A stretch of 54,834 nucleotides of DNA. Origin: Nocardiopsis sp. MG754419. GTDB lineage: Bacteria > Actinomycetota > Actinomycetes > Streptosporangiales > Streptosporangiaceae. Location: positions 1 through 54,834 of the forward strand of contig NZ_QOCZ01000017.1 of the NCBI RefSeq assembly GCF_018207095.1, in the 5' to 3' direction. Position 1 is the first letter of the stretch. Each line of letters opens with the position of its first letter. Below the pieces are notes generated by a model. The model saw only the letters and a list, made by a program, of their open reading frames with translations. It was not told where the DNA came from and ran no database searches. A program made the translations under genes and the position numbers. Positions 46,948-54,742 of this stretch are shown here, in pieces.

Positions 46948-46976
46948 TGGAAATGTGACAATTGATATTGTAATGT
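46948..46976 (+). promoter_or_regulatory. DUF6230 operon promoter with MerR-type dyad
   Basis: TGGAAA (46948-46953) and TAATGT (46971-46976) are 17 bases apart on the plus strand. The dyad GTGACAA-N6-TTGTAAT (46955-46974) fills the spacer. The 25-base core TGTGACAAT-N5-TTGTAAyGTTC matches the SDR operon promoter at 20 positions and in the same register to -35 and -10. On the minus strand a TACAAT (46968-46973) could serve as the -10 of the GMC gene. Confidence 0.7.
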
Positions 46977-46997
46977 TCGTCACTACCGCCGAGTAAG

Positions 46998-47017
46998 GTG
47001 TGTTCCAAGTAACACAC
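46998..47017 (+). promoter_or_regulatory. perfect 20-bp dyad GTGTGTT-N6-AACACAC
   Basis: A perfect inverted repeat (46998-47004 with 47011-47017) in the 5' leader of the DUF6230 gene, just past the expected transcription start. It has the same 7-6-7 geometry as the promoter dyad but a different half-site, so a second DNA-binding protein is likely. Confidence 0.5.
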
Positions 47018-47088
47018 GTGGCGCGCATCGGTGCAAGGTTCCTTCCCCCCTCGCCGTCCCCGGGCGGCGAAACCCTCTGGAGGTACAC

Positions 47089-47730
47089 ATGCCCAAGGCC
47101 CCCGAAGAGGTGCCCGAGGCACGTCAGGCAGCGCCCGAACGGCACGGAGGCGGCACCCGGTGGCGCAGGTTCGCCCTGCTCGCGGTCCCGGGTCTCGTCG
47201 CCGCCGCGGTGCTCGGCGGTATGACCACCCAGGGCCTGCTCGCCGCCTCCTTCGCGGTCTCCGGCGACAGCTTCAAGATGTCCGCCGACAGCTTCGCCGG
47301 TGACGGCTTCACGCAGTACGGCGACGTCGCGAACTCGGTCGACGGCTCCGCCCGGCCGGTCGGCCTGTCCACCGTGAACACCGCGGAGATCCAGAACCTG
47401 TGCCTGTCCTCCCTGTGGGACCTGCCGATCGGCGAGGCCACCCTCGTCATCAACGCCGGTGCCGACACCCCGGTCGAGGGCACCTCGATGGTCATCGACA
47501 TCGAGCAGATGCAGGGCAACGCCGAGTTCGGCGCCATCGAGATCGGTCGGGACTCCAGCACCCTCGACAAGGCCGAGGGCGGTCAGGGGCCGGAGGGCGG
47601 TTTCGGCCTGCAGGCCGACTCCATCCTGGTGAGCGACATGGAACTGACCTCGTGGGCGGTCACCTCCGGCTCCCTGCGCCTAAGCGGCCTGAACCTGGCC
47701 ATCCGACCCGGCTCCCACGAGTGCTTCTGA
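47089..47730 (+). CDS. DUF6230 family membrane-anchored protein
   Basis: A 213-residue protein with a basic N-terminus (GGTRWRRFALLAVPGLVAAAVLGGMTTQGLLAASFAVS): one transmembrane segment or uncleaved signal at about 27-52, then a domain outside the membrane (GDSFKMSADSFAGDGFTQYGDV, TLVINAGADTPVEG, ILVSDMELTSWAVTSGSLRLSGLNLAI). DUF6230 genes lie before DUF6114 genes across actinomycetes; some old annotations call the group cholesterol esterase, without proof. The start is ATG 47089 with GGAGG five bases upstream. The next gene starts four bases after the stop. Confidence 0.85.
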   Translation: MPKAPEEVPEARQAAPERHGGGTRWRRFALLAVPGLVAAAVLGGMTTQGLLAASFAVSGDSFKMSADSFAGDGFTQYGDVANSVDGSARPVGLSTVNTAEIQNLCLSSLWDLPIGEATLVINAGADTPVEGTSMVIDIEQMQGNAEFGAIEIGRDSSTLDKAEGGQGPEGGFGLQADSILVSDMELTSWAVTSGSLRLSGLNLAIRPGSHECF

Positions 47731-47734
47731 TCCC

Positions 47735-49201
47735 ATGGCCCAAGCGATGACCCTGCTCCGCGCGGGATGGGGCCGGTTCCGCGGCTGGCGGCGCACACGG
47801 CCGTTCTGGGGCGGCGTCCTCCTCGTCGCCGCCGGAATCGAGCTGCTGGTCGCACCGGCCGCGCAGAGCCTGATCCTGCCCATCGACCTGATCATCTACG
47901 CCGGGGTCGCCGGTGTCTCCGGAACCCTCATCGGTGTCCTGCTCATCGTCATCGGCGTGCTGAGCTGGCTCCAGCCCGCCCAGCACACCTTCTTCGGTGT
48001 GGTCGGGCTGTTGCTCTCGCTGGCCTCCTTCGTGACCTCCAACTTCGGTGGCTTCGTCATCGGCATGCTGCTCGGCATCATCGGTGGAGCGCTCGTGTTC
48101 GCCTGGGGGCCCGACGCCCGGCACGGCCCACGGAGACGTCGCCGGGCCGCGGTGAGGGAGCGTGCCCACGCCGGAGACGAAGGCTCCGGCGCCGCCGCCG
48201 TGGACGACCCCCAACGCCCCGCGGACGCGGACACCGAGAACGCCGCGGGCCCAGAGGCCACCGAGGCCACCGAAACGGACACCCCCGGCACACGCAGGGG
48301 TCGGCCCGACACCGTCGACGACCCGCGTGGCGGGAACCGACCGTCGGCGGCGCTCGCGCTTCCACTGGTCGTCGCCGTCACCATCGCCGCCGCGCCCGCT
48401 CCGACCCTCGGATGGCCCTGGGACTGGTTCCGCCCCGGAGACGACGAACGGTCCGAGGAGGGCCCCGAAGCCGAGGAACCCTCCGAGGCCCCGTCGGAGC
48501 CGCCCACGGGGGCGCCCACGGAGCCGCCGGGGGAGACCGCGCCCGAGGACGGTTCCGACGAGGACGGTTCCGACGAGGACGGTGACGACGCCGACGAGGA
48601 CGAGCGTCAGGAGGAGGACGAAGAGGAGGAGGCCGAGGACGACGCCGACCCCGCCGAGTGCGAACTGCGTCGGGGCGACGGCGCCGTGGTCGAGGACGAG
48701 GAGGAACTCCTCGACGCCGTCATGGCCTGCCGGGCCGCGCGGGACCAGGGCGCCTACCCCGAGGTCGGCGTCGCCCAGGGCGACGGATGTTTCCGCGGCT
48801 CGGTCCGTGACTCGGGTCTGACCGCGGACGGCCTCACGATGTTCGGCGCCCGCTACGAAGGCGTCGTGGAGTGCCCGACCGTCGACGGTCCGCGACGCTA
48901 CCTCCGGCTCACGATGGACCGGACCCACCTGACCGGGGGTGAGCTGTGGTTCGACGACGCCGGAAGCCGACGGTCACTGGGGTTGCCCACCATGGACCTG
49001 GAGGGCGACGTGGAACTCCACGTCACCAGCATGCGCCTGCGGCTCCTGGGGATCCCCTTGACCTTCACCCCGGACTTCCCTCCGCCGCTGCTTCTGCCGA
49101 TCATGCACGTCACCGACGTGGACGTCGGTGAACCGATGGCCTCCACCGACCGCATGGTCATCCCGGACCTGGACGGTCGGTTCGCGGCGGGCCCGGACTG
49201 A
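47735..49201 (+). CDS. DUF6114-type membrane protein with acidic linker and C-terminal domain
   Basis: A 488-residue protein. Residues 1-125 form a DUF6114-like four-helix membrane domain (FWGGVLLVAAGIELLV, IIYAGVAGVSGTLIGVLLIVIGVLSWL, FFGVVGLLLSLASF, FVIGMLLGIIGGALVFAWGP). A disordered linker follows, with a further hydrophobic stretch (SAALALPLVVAVTIAAAPAP, about 208-227), then a strongly acidic low-complexity region (Asp/Glu/Ser repeats, about 270-310). The last 170 residues make a beta-rich domain resembling the extracytoplasmic part of DUF6230 proteins (SGLTADGLTMFGARYEGVVECPTVDG). It therefore looks like a membrane domain fused to a DUF6230-like domain. It is coupled to the preceding gene. 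Confidence 0.75.
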   Translation: MAQAMTLLRAGWGRFRGWRRTRPFWGGVLLVAAGIELLVAPAAQSLILPIDLIIYAGVAGVSGTLIGVLLIVIGVLSWLQPAQHTFFGVVGLLLSLASFVTSNFGGFVIGMLLGIIGGALVFAWGPDARHGPRRRRRAAVRERAHAGDEGSGAAAVDDPQRPADADTENAAGPEATEATETDTPGTRRGRPDTVDDPRGGNRPSAALALPLVVAVTIAAAPAPTLGWPWDWFRPGDDERSEEGPEAEEPSEAPSEPPTGAPTEPPGETAPEDGSDEDGSDEDGDDADEDERQEEDEEEEAEDDADPAECELRRGDGAVVEDEEELLDAVMACRAARDQGAYPEVGVAQGDGCFRGSVRDSGLTADGLTMFGARYEGVVECPTVDGPRRYLRLTMDRTHLTGGELWFDDAGSRRSLGLPTMDLEGDVELHVTSMRLRLLGIPLTFTPDFPPPLLLPIMHVTDVDVGEPMASTDRMVIPDLDGRFAAGPD

Positions 49202-49230
49202 CCGACGCCGCCCCGGAGAGCCCGAAGAGG

Positions 49231-49266
49231 GCGGGCCGGGGACGTCCGACGACGTCCCCGGCCCGC
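49231..49266. terminator. bidirectional terminator hairpin
   Basis: A perfect 16-bp stem (49231-49246 with 49251-49266) with loop CGAC lies between the convergent DUF6114 and helicase genes. Confidence 0.75.
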
Positions 49267-49286
49267 CGCGCACGTGCGACCGTGGG

Positions 49287-51122
49287 TCAACGGTTCTCGG
49301 TGATGAGCCGGCTGGGTCGGCCCACGTGGGACACGTACAGCGCGTCGCGGGCCCGGGTGCAGGCCACGAACAGCAACGTGCGCTCCTGCTGGATCACCTG
49401 TTCCAGGGCCACCTGGTCACCCTCCGCGGCCTCGATCGCGGCCTTGGGCGGGAGCAGGTGCTCGCTCACCCCCACCACGGCCACGCACCGGAACTCCTGT
49501 CCCTTCATCCGGTGCATCGTGCCGACACGGACCGCACCGGGCGCCCCGCCGTCCTCCAACGGCGCGGTGGGCACCCCGCGCGCCTCCAGTTCCTTGGCGA
49601 CACCGCGCTCCACCCACTGGTTGCGTCCGGCCACCGCGATCTCCTCCGGGTTCACCCCGGCCTCCAGCCACACCCGCACCCACTCGCCCAGCGCCCGGAG
49701 TTCCTCGGTCCGGCTGTCGCAGCCGCGGACCACCGGCGCGGGGCCGCGCAGCAGGGAACGGTAACCGGCGAGGGTGTCGGCGTCGTCGTCCATCCCCAGG
49801 GCGGCCTCCCGGCCCAGGATCGGCATGCTCCAGTCGAGGATCTCCTGGGTCACGCGGTAGCTGACCCGCAGCCGGTGGCCACGGCCGCGCACGTTGATGC
49901 CGAGCGAGGCCAGGGACACCCGGTTGTCGGACACCCGCTGGTGCGGGTCGCCGACGACGAACAGGTCGTCGGGTCCCTCGGGGACCGAGGCGCGCAGCAT
50001 CCGCCACTGTGCCGGGTGCAGGTCCTGGGACTCGTCGACCACCGCGTGCCGGAACAGTGGACCCGAGCGTGAGACCAGGCGAGCGGCCTCGGCGGCCAAC
50101 TGTGGATAGGACCACAGTCCCTCCACCCGCATCGCGCCCACGTAGCGCCGGACGGTCTCCCAGACCTGGCGTCGGTGTTCGGGGGCCAGGTGCTGGACCC
50201 GGCCGCTGCGCTCGCAACGGATGTAGTCGGGCAGCAGGTCCAGGCCCTTGGCCAGGATGACCTGCTCCCATTCGTCCACCAGGAAGCGCCCGGAGAAGGG
50301 CAGCCCGTCGGCGAGGGCGACCGAGCGCCAACGCTGGGCGAGCTCGTCCGCGCCGATCATCCGCGGGGCGACGCCGGCGTGCGTCTGGACCACGGAGCGG
50401 GCCAGTGAGTCGATGGTGGCCACGCGCACGCGGGACCGGGTTCCGGGGTCGGGCAGGAGCTGATCCAGGCGTTCGGCCAGGGACTGGGCCAGGGCCCGGT
50501 TGTACGTGGTGAGCAGGACCGACTCCCGCTCGTCCTCGGGGTGGGCGGCGGCGTCCAGCTCGGCCAGACGGGCGGCCCGGTAGAGCGCCATCACCGTCTT
50601 GCCCGTGCCCGGGCCGCCGGTGACCTGCACCGATCCGTTGAAGTGCGACTCGGTGACCCGGTGCTGGTCCGGGTGCAGGGTGATCCGCCACTGTGCGAAC
50701 GGAGAGCCGAGCGCGCCGGACAGTTCCGGCGGACCTTCGGGGGTGAGGTCGGCCGTGGTGTGGACGGTCTCGGCGAGGGTGTCGGTCGGCACGCGCGGTC
50801 GCAGGTTCCGTGCGTAGCGGAGGGCCTCCTCCCGAGGGCGCACGGTCAGCAGCCGGTAGTGCGGGTCGTCGGTGTCCGGCTCGGCGGACGGCTCCGGGGG
50901 CAAGTCCGCCTCGGCGCCCGGGGCGGGAGCGATGACGGCGGTCCAGTCGGGCGCGATGGCCAGGACCCGGACGTCGGGGTCGGCGGCGCCCGCGACGGAT
51001 TCCAGGTCGGTGGGTTCGCCGGCCTGGTAGGCGCGCATCACGGCCAGGGTGCCGAGCTGGACGTCGGGCGTGAGGTGGGTGAAGTCACTGAGAAAAGCCG
51101 GGGCGATCGCAAGGGCGGACAC
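49287..51122 (-). CDS. UvrD-type superfamily I helicase with N-terminal RelE-like region
   Basis: A 611-residue protein. Residues 1-105 follow the RelE/ParE-fold pattern seen at the N-terminus of some UvrD-like proteins (PAFLSDFTHLTPDVQLGTLAVMRAY, then ADPDVRVLAIAPDWTAVIAP and YRLLTVRPREEALRYA). The helicase core has Walker A GGPGTGKT at 169-176, LLTTYNRALAQSL, DExx box HAVVDESQDLHP, GDPHQRV, VSYRVTQEIL, and motifs V-VI VGTMHRMKGQEFRCVAVVG and LFVACTRARDALYVSHVG. The protein is shorter than UvrD, with reduced 1B/2B subdomains and no nuclease. The start is GTG 51122, with GGAGGA nine bases upstream. It has no operon partner; a role in DNA repair or defence is possible. Confidence 0.9.
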   Translation of the reverse strand: MSALAIAPAFLSDFTHLTPDVQLGTLAVMRAYQAGEPTDLESVAGAADPDVRVLAIAPDWTAVIAPAPGAEADLPPEPSAEPDTDDPHYRLLTVRPREEALRYARNLRPRVPTDTLAETVHTTADLTPEGPPELSGALGSPFAQWRITLHPDQHRVTESHFNGSVQVTGGPGTGKTVMALYRAARLAELDAAAHPEDERESVLLTTYNRALAQSLAERLDQLLPDPGTRSRVRVATIDSLARSVVQTHAGVAPRMIGADELAQRWRSVALADGLPFSGRFLVDEWEQVILAKGLDLLPDYIRCERSGRVQHLAPEHRRQVWETVRRYVGAMRVEGLWSYPQLAAEAARLVSRSGPLFRHAVVDESQDLHPAQWRMLRASVPEGPDDLFVVGDPHQRVSDNRVSLASLGINVRGRGHRLRVSYRVTQEILDWSMPILGREAALGMDDDADTLAGYRSLLRGPAPVVRGCDSRTEELRALGEWVRVWLEAGVNPEEIAVAGRNQWVERGVAKELEARGVPTAPLEDGGAPGAVRVGTMHRMKGQEFRCVAVVGVSEHLLPPKAAIEAAEGDQVALEQVIQQERTLLFVACTRARDALYVSHVGRPSRLITENR

Positions 51123-51888
51123 GTCGTTGATTCCTCCGGTCGTCGACCTGATGGTGGCTCCGCTGAACGGTCGGATCGGATGGGTGTCGCGCGAAGGGAG
51201 GCCTGGTCGGGCGAGCTTTCGCGCTCACCTGGAACATGCTCGCGGGGGAATTTGGGCAAACGCGGTCGCGAGGGCGAAGAAGGGCAGATTTCGGGAACCT
51301 CGAAGAGGTTGCGTCTTTGCAGTTCAAAGGATGTTTTGCGCAAGGGTGTTCGAATGGACGCGAGGGATGCGTCGATCCCGTGAGGGAACCGTCCCGTGAC
51401 CTGGGGTTTCTCGGGTCTACCTTGTGTCCTTAATCAGGTTAAAAGACGGACCGAAAGAGGAGTTCGAAGAGGGTCGTGGCCCATCCCGCGTGGGTCGTCG
51501 GTGGGTCAGGGGTGGGCGCGGTCGCCGTCGGCGATCGGGGCCGAAACCCGATGAGGGGGCAGGTGCGTGCGGCGCTCCGGAACGTGAGCCCAAGGCGGTC
51601 GACGCTCACTGTCTGGCCGTTTGTGGACACGCTCTGTGCAGGACGGGTGCGGTGGGGGATCGTGGAGGCACCCGGGCAGGGAATCACGCGCGGTCCAGGA
51701 CTCTGCCGGGGTCCGTCCTACCCCGGCAGAGTCCTCGACCACAGGGGAGAGGCGCCATCCGACTCCGGCGCGGCCCCGAGCGGGGACGCTGCGTCGTGCA
51801 CGATCACACCCGTCGGCGACCGGCCATCGTCGCTCCGCATGCTCTAACGTGGGTCTGACAAACCAGGCAGAAGGAGCGGTACGAGCAC
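51123..51888. other. 766-base intergenic region with an orphan hairpin
   Basis: No supported gene. The part from about 51230 to 51480 is less GC-rich than its surroundings. A strong hairpin at 51692-51740 (15 perfect pairs, 51697-51711 with 51721-51735, plus an outer GGTC/GACC after one mismatch; nine-base loop) has no gene upstream to terminate. TAACGT at 51844-51849 may be the -10 of the DUF1707 gene. A small RNA ending at the hairpin is conceivable. Confidence 0.5.
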
Positions 51889-52512
51889 GTGGCCCCCAAC
51901 GACATGAGCCGGATGCGCATCTCCGACGGCGAGCGCGATCAGGTCGCTGAGATCCTGCGGGAAGCCGCGGGGGAGGGGCGGCTTGACCTGGACGAGCTGG
52001 ACGATCGTCTCAACGCGGTCTACGCCGCCAAGACCTACGCCGACCTCGAACCCATCGTCGCGGACCTGCCGGCCGGCGCCGGCAACTTCTCCACCGCCGC
52101 TCCGGGCGGAACGGTCGCCTCGCGGGAGGCTCCCCTCGTCCCCGGTGACCAGACCCTGCGGCTCAAGGCCCAGGGGAACTCCCTGGTCCGCAAGGGCGAC
52201 TGGACCGTGCCGCAGCGCGTGGAGGTGGACGCCCGGTTCGGCTCCACACGGCTCGACTTCCGCGAGGCCCGCATCAGCACCCCCGTGGTGGAGGTGTGGG
52301 TGGACACCTCGTGGGGCGGCGCCGACATCATCCTGCCCGAGGGGGCCACGGCCGAGATCGACGTCGACTCCTCCTGGTTCGGCAGCCTGCGATCGGACGT
52401 CGATTCCCTTCGCCGTGCCGGGGTGACCCACTTCGTCATCACCGGACAGTCCCAGGGCGGCAGCCTGCGCGTGCGGCACAAGCGCGCCGGCGGCTGGAAC
52501 CCCTTCGCCTGA
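51889..52512 (+). CDS. DUF1707 / LiaF-like domain protein
   Basis: A 207-residue protein from GTG 51889 (AAGGAG about 14 bases upstream; ATG 51904 is an alternative). The N-terminal DUF1707 domain reads RISDGERDQVAEILREAAGEGRLDLDELDDRLNAVYAAKTYADLEPIVADLP. The C-terminal part (QRVEVDARFGSTRLDFREARISTPVVEVWVDTSWGGADIILPEG) resembles the beta-helical LiaF/cell-wall-active-antibiotic-response fold. The family is common in actinomycetes and poorly understood, and may have an envelope stress role. It stands alone with a possible -10 at 51844-51849. Confidence 0.88.
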   Translation: MAPNDMSRMRISDGERDQVAEILREAAGEGRLDLDELDDRLNAVYAAKTYADLEPIVADLPAGAGNFSTAAPGGTVASREAPLVPGDQTLRLKAQGNSLVRKGDWTVPQRVEVDARFGSTRLDFREARISTPVVEVWVDTSWGGADIILPEGATAEIDVDSSWFGSLRSDVDSLRRAGVTHFVITGQSQGGSLRVRHKRAGGWNPFA

Positions 52513-52621
52513 GCCACGGCCCCGACCGCGCACCGCCCGCGCCGGTCCGGGCACCCCCGCGGTGCGCCATGATGGTGGGGCGCGCGGCACGGGCCGTGGT
52601 CGACATCGAGAGGCGGCGGGT

Positions 52622-53245
52622 GTGCTCATCTGGATCGGGACGATCATGGGCGGCGTGGTCGTCCTCGCCCTGGCACCGTTCGCCTGGACCCGCCTGGCCG
52701 GGGCCGGTCGCCGCCCCGACATCGCCCACGTTCCGCACCGGCCCGTCGCCGTCGTGCTGGGCGCGGCCGCCTGGGCCGACGGTCCCTCGCCTCTGCTGGC
52801 CCGACGCTTGGACCTGGCCGTCCGCCTCATCGAGGAGGGGAAGGTCGACCGTGTCCTGGTCTCCGGGGACAACCGGGAGGTGTCCTTCCGCGAGACCGAC
52901 ACCATGACCGGGTACCTCGTCGACCAGGGGGTCCCCGCCGACCGCGTCGAGGCCGACCCCTACGGCTACCGCACCTGGGACACCTGCGTCAGGGTCAGGG
53001 AGTTCTACGGGGTGGACGCGGCCACCATGGTCACCCAGTCCTTCCACCTGCCGCGCACCTTGGCGCTCGCCCGAGCCGCCGGCATCGACGCCGTGGGGGT
53101 GGGCGACTCCAGCCTGGGCGCACGCCGCCGCTCCACCGTCATCGGCTACCTGCGCGAGGTCCCCGCCGCCGCCAAGGCCCTCAAGGACGCCGTGCTGCGC
53201 CCGGCACCGGCCATGGCCGGACGCCCCGACCCCCGGGACACGTGA
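52622..53245 (+). CDS. SanA/YdcF family (DUF218) membrane protein
   Basis: A 207-residue protein. An N-terminal signal anchor (LIWIGTIMGGVVVLALAPFAW) precedes a DUF218/ElyC-SanA domain: PVAVVLGAAAWADGPSPLLARRLDLAVRLIEEGKVDRVLVSGDNR, ETDTMTGYLVDQGVPADRVEADPYGYRTWDTCVRVREF and MVTQSFHLPRTLALARAAG. SanA-like proteins influence envelope permeability and peptidoglycan precursor supply. The start is GTG 52622, with GAGAGG eight bases upstream and the anchor starting there. The longer frame from 52562 adds a non-homologous basic leader. Confidence 0.9.
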   Translation: MLIWIGTIMGGVVVLALAPFAWTRLAGAGRRPDIAHVPHRPVAVVLGAAAWADGPSPLLARRLDLAVRLIEEGKVDRVLVSGDNREVSFRETDTMTGYLVDQGVPADRVEADPYGYRTWDTCVRVREFYGVDAATMVTQSFHLPRTLALARAAGIDAVGVGDSSLGARRRSTVIGYLREVPAAAKALKDAVLRPAPAMAGRPDPRDT

Positions 53246-53284
53246 CCGCGCCGCACCGCGATTCGCGTACACGGGCCGAGCCGG

Positions 53285-53290
53285 GATAAT
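53285..53290 (+). promoter_or_regulatory. -10 element for a leaderless transcript
   Basis: GATAAT ends six bases before the ATG at 53297, the same spacing as at 28778-28783 and 44141-44146. There is no ribosome-binding sequence between. Confidence 0.45.
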
Positions 53291-53296
53291 CGGGGC

Positions 53297-54742
53297 ATGA
53301 ACGCGACCACGGGAAACGAACCACACGACAACGTCGCCGACGTCGACTGGGCCTCCCTCGCCCCCGAGGGCGGGGAGCGCATCCCCGTACTCCTCGACCA
53401 GGTCGGCTCCGTCGACAGCGCGCTGTCCGACCTCCACGACATCATCCGGTTCCCGGCGCCGGGGCACCGCGCCGCACCGCAGGTCGTCGATCGGCTCGTC
53501 GACATCGCGACCGCCGACGCCACCTCGGACATGGACCGATGGCGCCCACTCAGCCTTCTGCTGGAGTTGGTCGCCGCCCACGCGGAGGACCGGTTCCCGC
53601 AGCACCGTGACCTCGCCCAGTGGCGTGAGGAGGTGGCCCGGGCCACCTCCGAGGACGCCGAGAAGGTGCGCGCCCAGTACCGGGCGGCGATGGACGAGGC
53701 CCCCGACGAGCAGCACTACCACCGCGCCCGCAACCGCCTCGCCGTCATGGAGTCCGAGGACGGTGCCGCGGTGCTCCAGGCCGAACTCGACACCTACGAG
53801 GCGGTGCTCGCCCGGGTGCCCGACCTGGTCGCCCTCCTGCACGGTGGGACCAACCGCGGGGGTCTGGACCGCGCCGGTGAGTGGGTGAGCTACCTGCTGG
53901 CCTTCCTGCCCGACGAGCACGAGCGCATCGTCTCCGAGATCACCGGGGCCTCCTCGTTCCTTCTCGCCAAGGACCTGCGCCCCACCCCCAAGGCCCCCAC
54001 CAACCTGCGCGAGGCCATGGACCAGGCCTCCGGCGGTGCCGGCCACGCCGAGCCCCTGCCCGCCGAGATGTTCGCCCTCGGCCTGCTCGCCACACCCCAG
54101 GACGTCGACACCACCGTGGGCCTCACCCACCAGATGGCCGGCGGCAACCTCTACAACTCCTTCGCCGCCTCGGTGGCGATGGTCCTCATCCACGGTGAGA
54201 ACACGCCCCGTGAGGGCCTGCGTCGGGTGGGTCGCGGTGGCGGCACCTCCATGGGGTACGAGGGCCTGTTCAACGAGTCGTGGCCGCACTGCGGCGACCG
54301 CTCGCCGCAGGCCCTGGGCTTCCTCGCGCTGGGCCGCGCCGGGGACCGCGCCCGCCGCCTGCGCCTGGACATCCTGCCCGGGCTGATCAAGGGGGACGAG
54401 GCCTCGCGCGCCCTGGCCACCGGCGTCGGCCTGGAACTGGTCTTGGGCGCCCGCTCCAAGGACCGCACCCCCGAGGAGCACGCCCAGGCCGACTACGACG
54501 AGGAGACCCTCAAGGTCCTGTGGGCGATCGCGGAGCTGCCGGCCGCGGCGTGGGAGGACGAGGAGTTCACCGCGACCCTCGCCGCCTGGGCCCTGCCCGA
54601 CAACGCCGAGGAATACTGTGCCCTGGTCGGAGTGGACTCCGAACCGGAGCCCGAGCAGGTCGCCTCCGCGCAGCCGCAGGCCGCCGCGGCCCAGCCGGCG
54701 CCGCAGGGTCTGTTCGGCCGCCTCTTCGGCGGTGGCCGCTAG
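53297..54742 (+). CDS. unrecognised 481-residue soluble protein
   Basis: A helix-rich, acidic protein without signal peptide or membrane segment. Helical blocks (VVDRLVDIATADATSDMDRW, RARNRLAVMESEDGAAVLQAEL, WVSYLLAFLPDEHERIVSEI, LGFLALGRAGDRARRLRLDILPGLI, LKVLWAIAELPAAAWEDEEF) suggest a HEAT/ARM-like repeat fold. A low-complexity Gln/Ala/Pro linker leads to the C-terminal tail GLFGRLFGGGR, a short amphipathic motif that could bind a partner or membrane. I recognise no catalytic motif. Coding statistics and a plausible leaderless promoter make it a real gene. Its stop codon overlaps the opposite-strand transposase stop. Confidence 0.75.
   Translation: MNATTGNEPHDNVADVDWASLAPEGGERIPVLLDQVGSVDSALSDLHDIIRFPAPGHRAAPQVVDRLVDIATADATSDMDRWRPLSLLLELVAAHAEDRFPQHRDLAQWREEVARATSEDAEKVRAQYRAAMDEAPDEQHYHRARNRLAVMESEDGAAVLQAELDTYEAVLARVPDLVALLHGGTNRGGLDRAGEWVSYLLAFLPDEHERIVSEITGASSFLLAKDLRPTPKAPTNLREAMDQASGGAGHAEPLPAEMFALGLLATPQDVDTTVGLTHQMAGGNLYNSFAASVAMVLIHGENTPREGLRRVGRGGGTSMGYEGLFNESWPHCGDRSPQALGFLALGRAGDRARRLRLDILPGLIKGDEASRALATGVGLELVLGARSKDRTPEEHAQADYDEETLKVLWAIAELPAAAWEDEEFTATLAAWALPDNAEEYCALVGVDSEPEPEQVASAQPQAAAAQPAPQGLFGRLFGGGR

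Noticed and set aside
51330..51365. tRNA-like GTTCGAATG word
   Set aside because: The flanking bases do not pair as a T arm and no acceptor or anticodon stem can be built.
51424..51858. Open frames in the 51.4-51.9 kb gap
   Set aside because: Translations are arginine/proline-rich without motifs and overlap a strong hairpin; no ribosome site supports a start.
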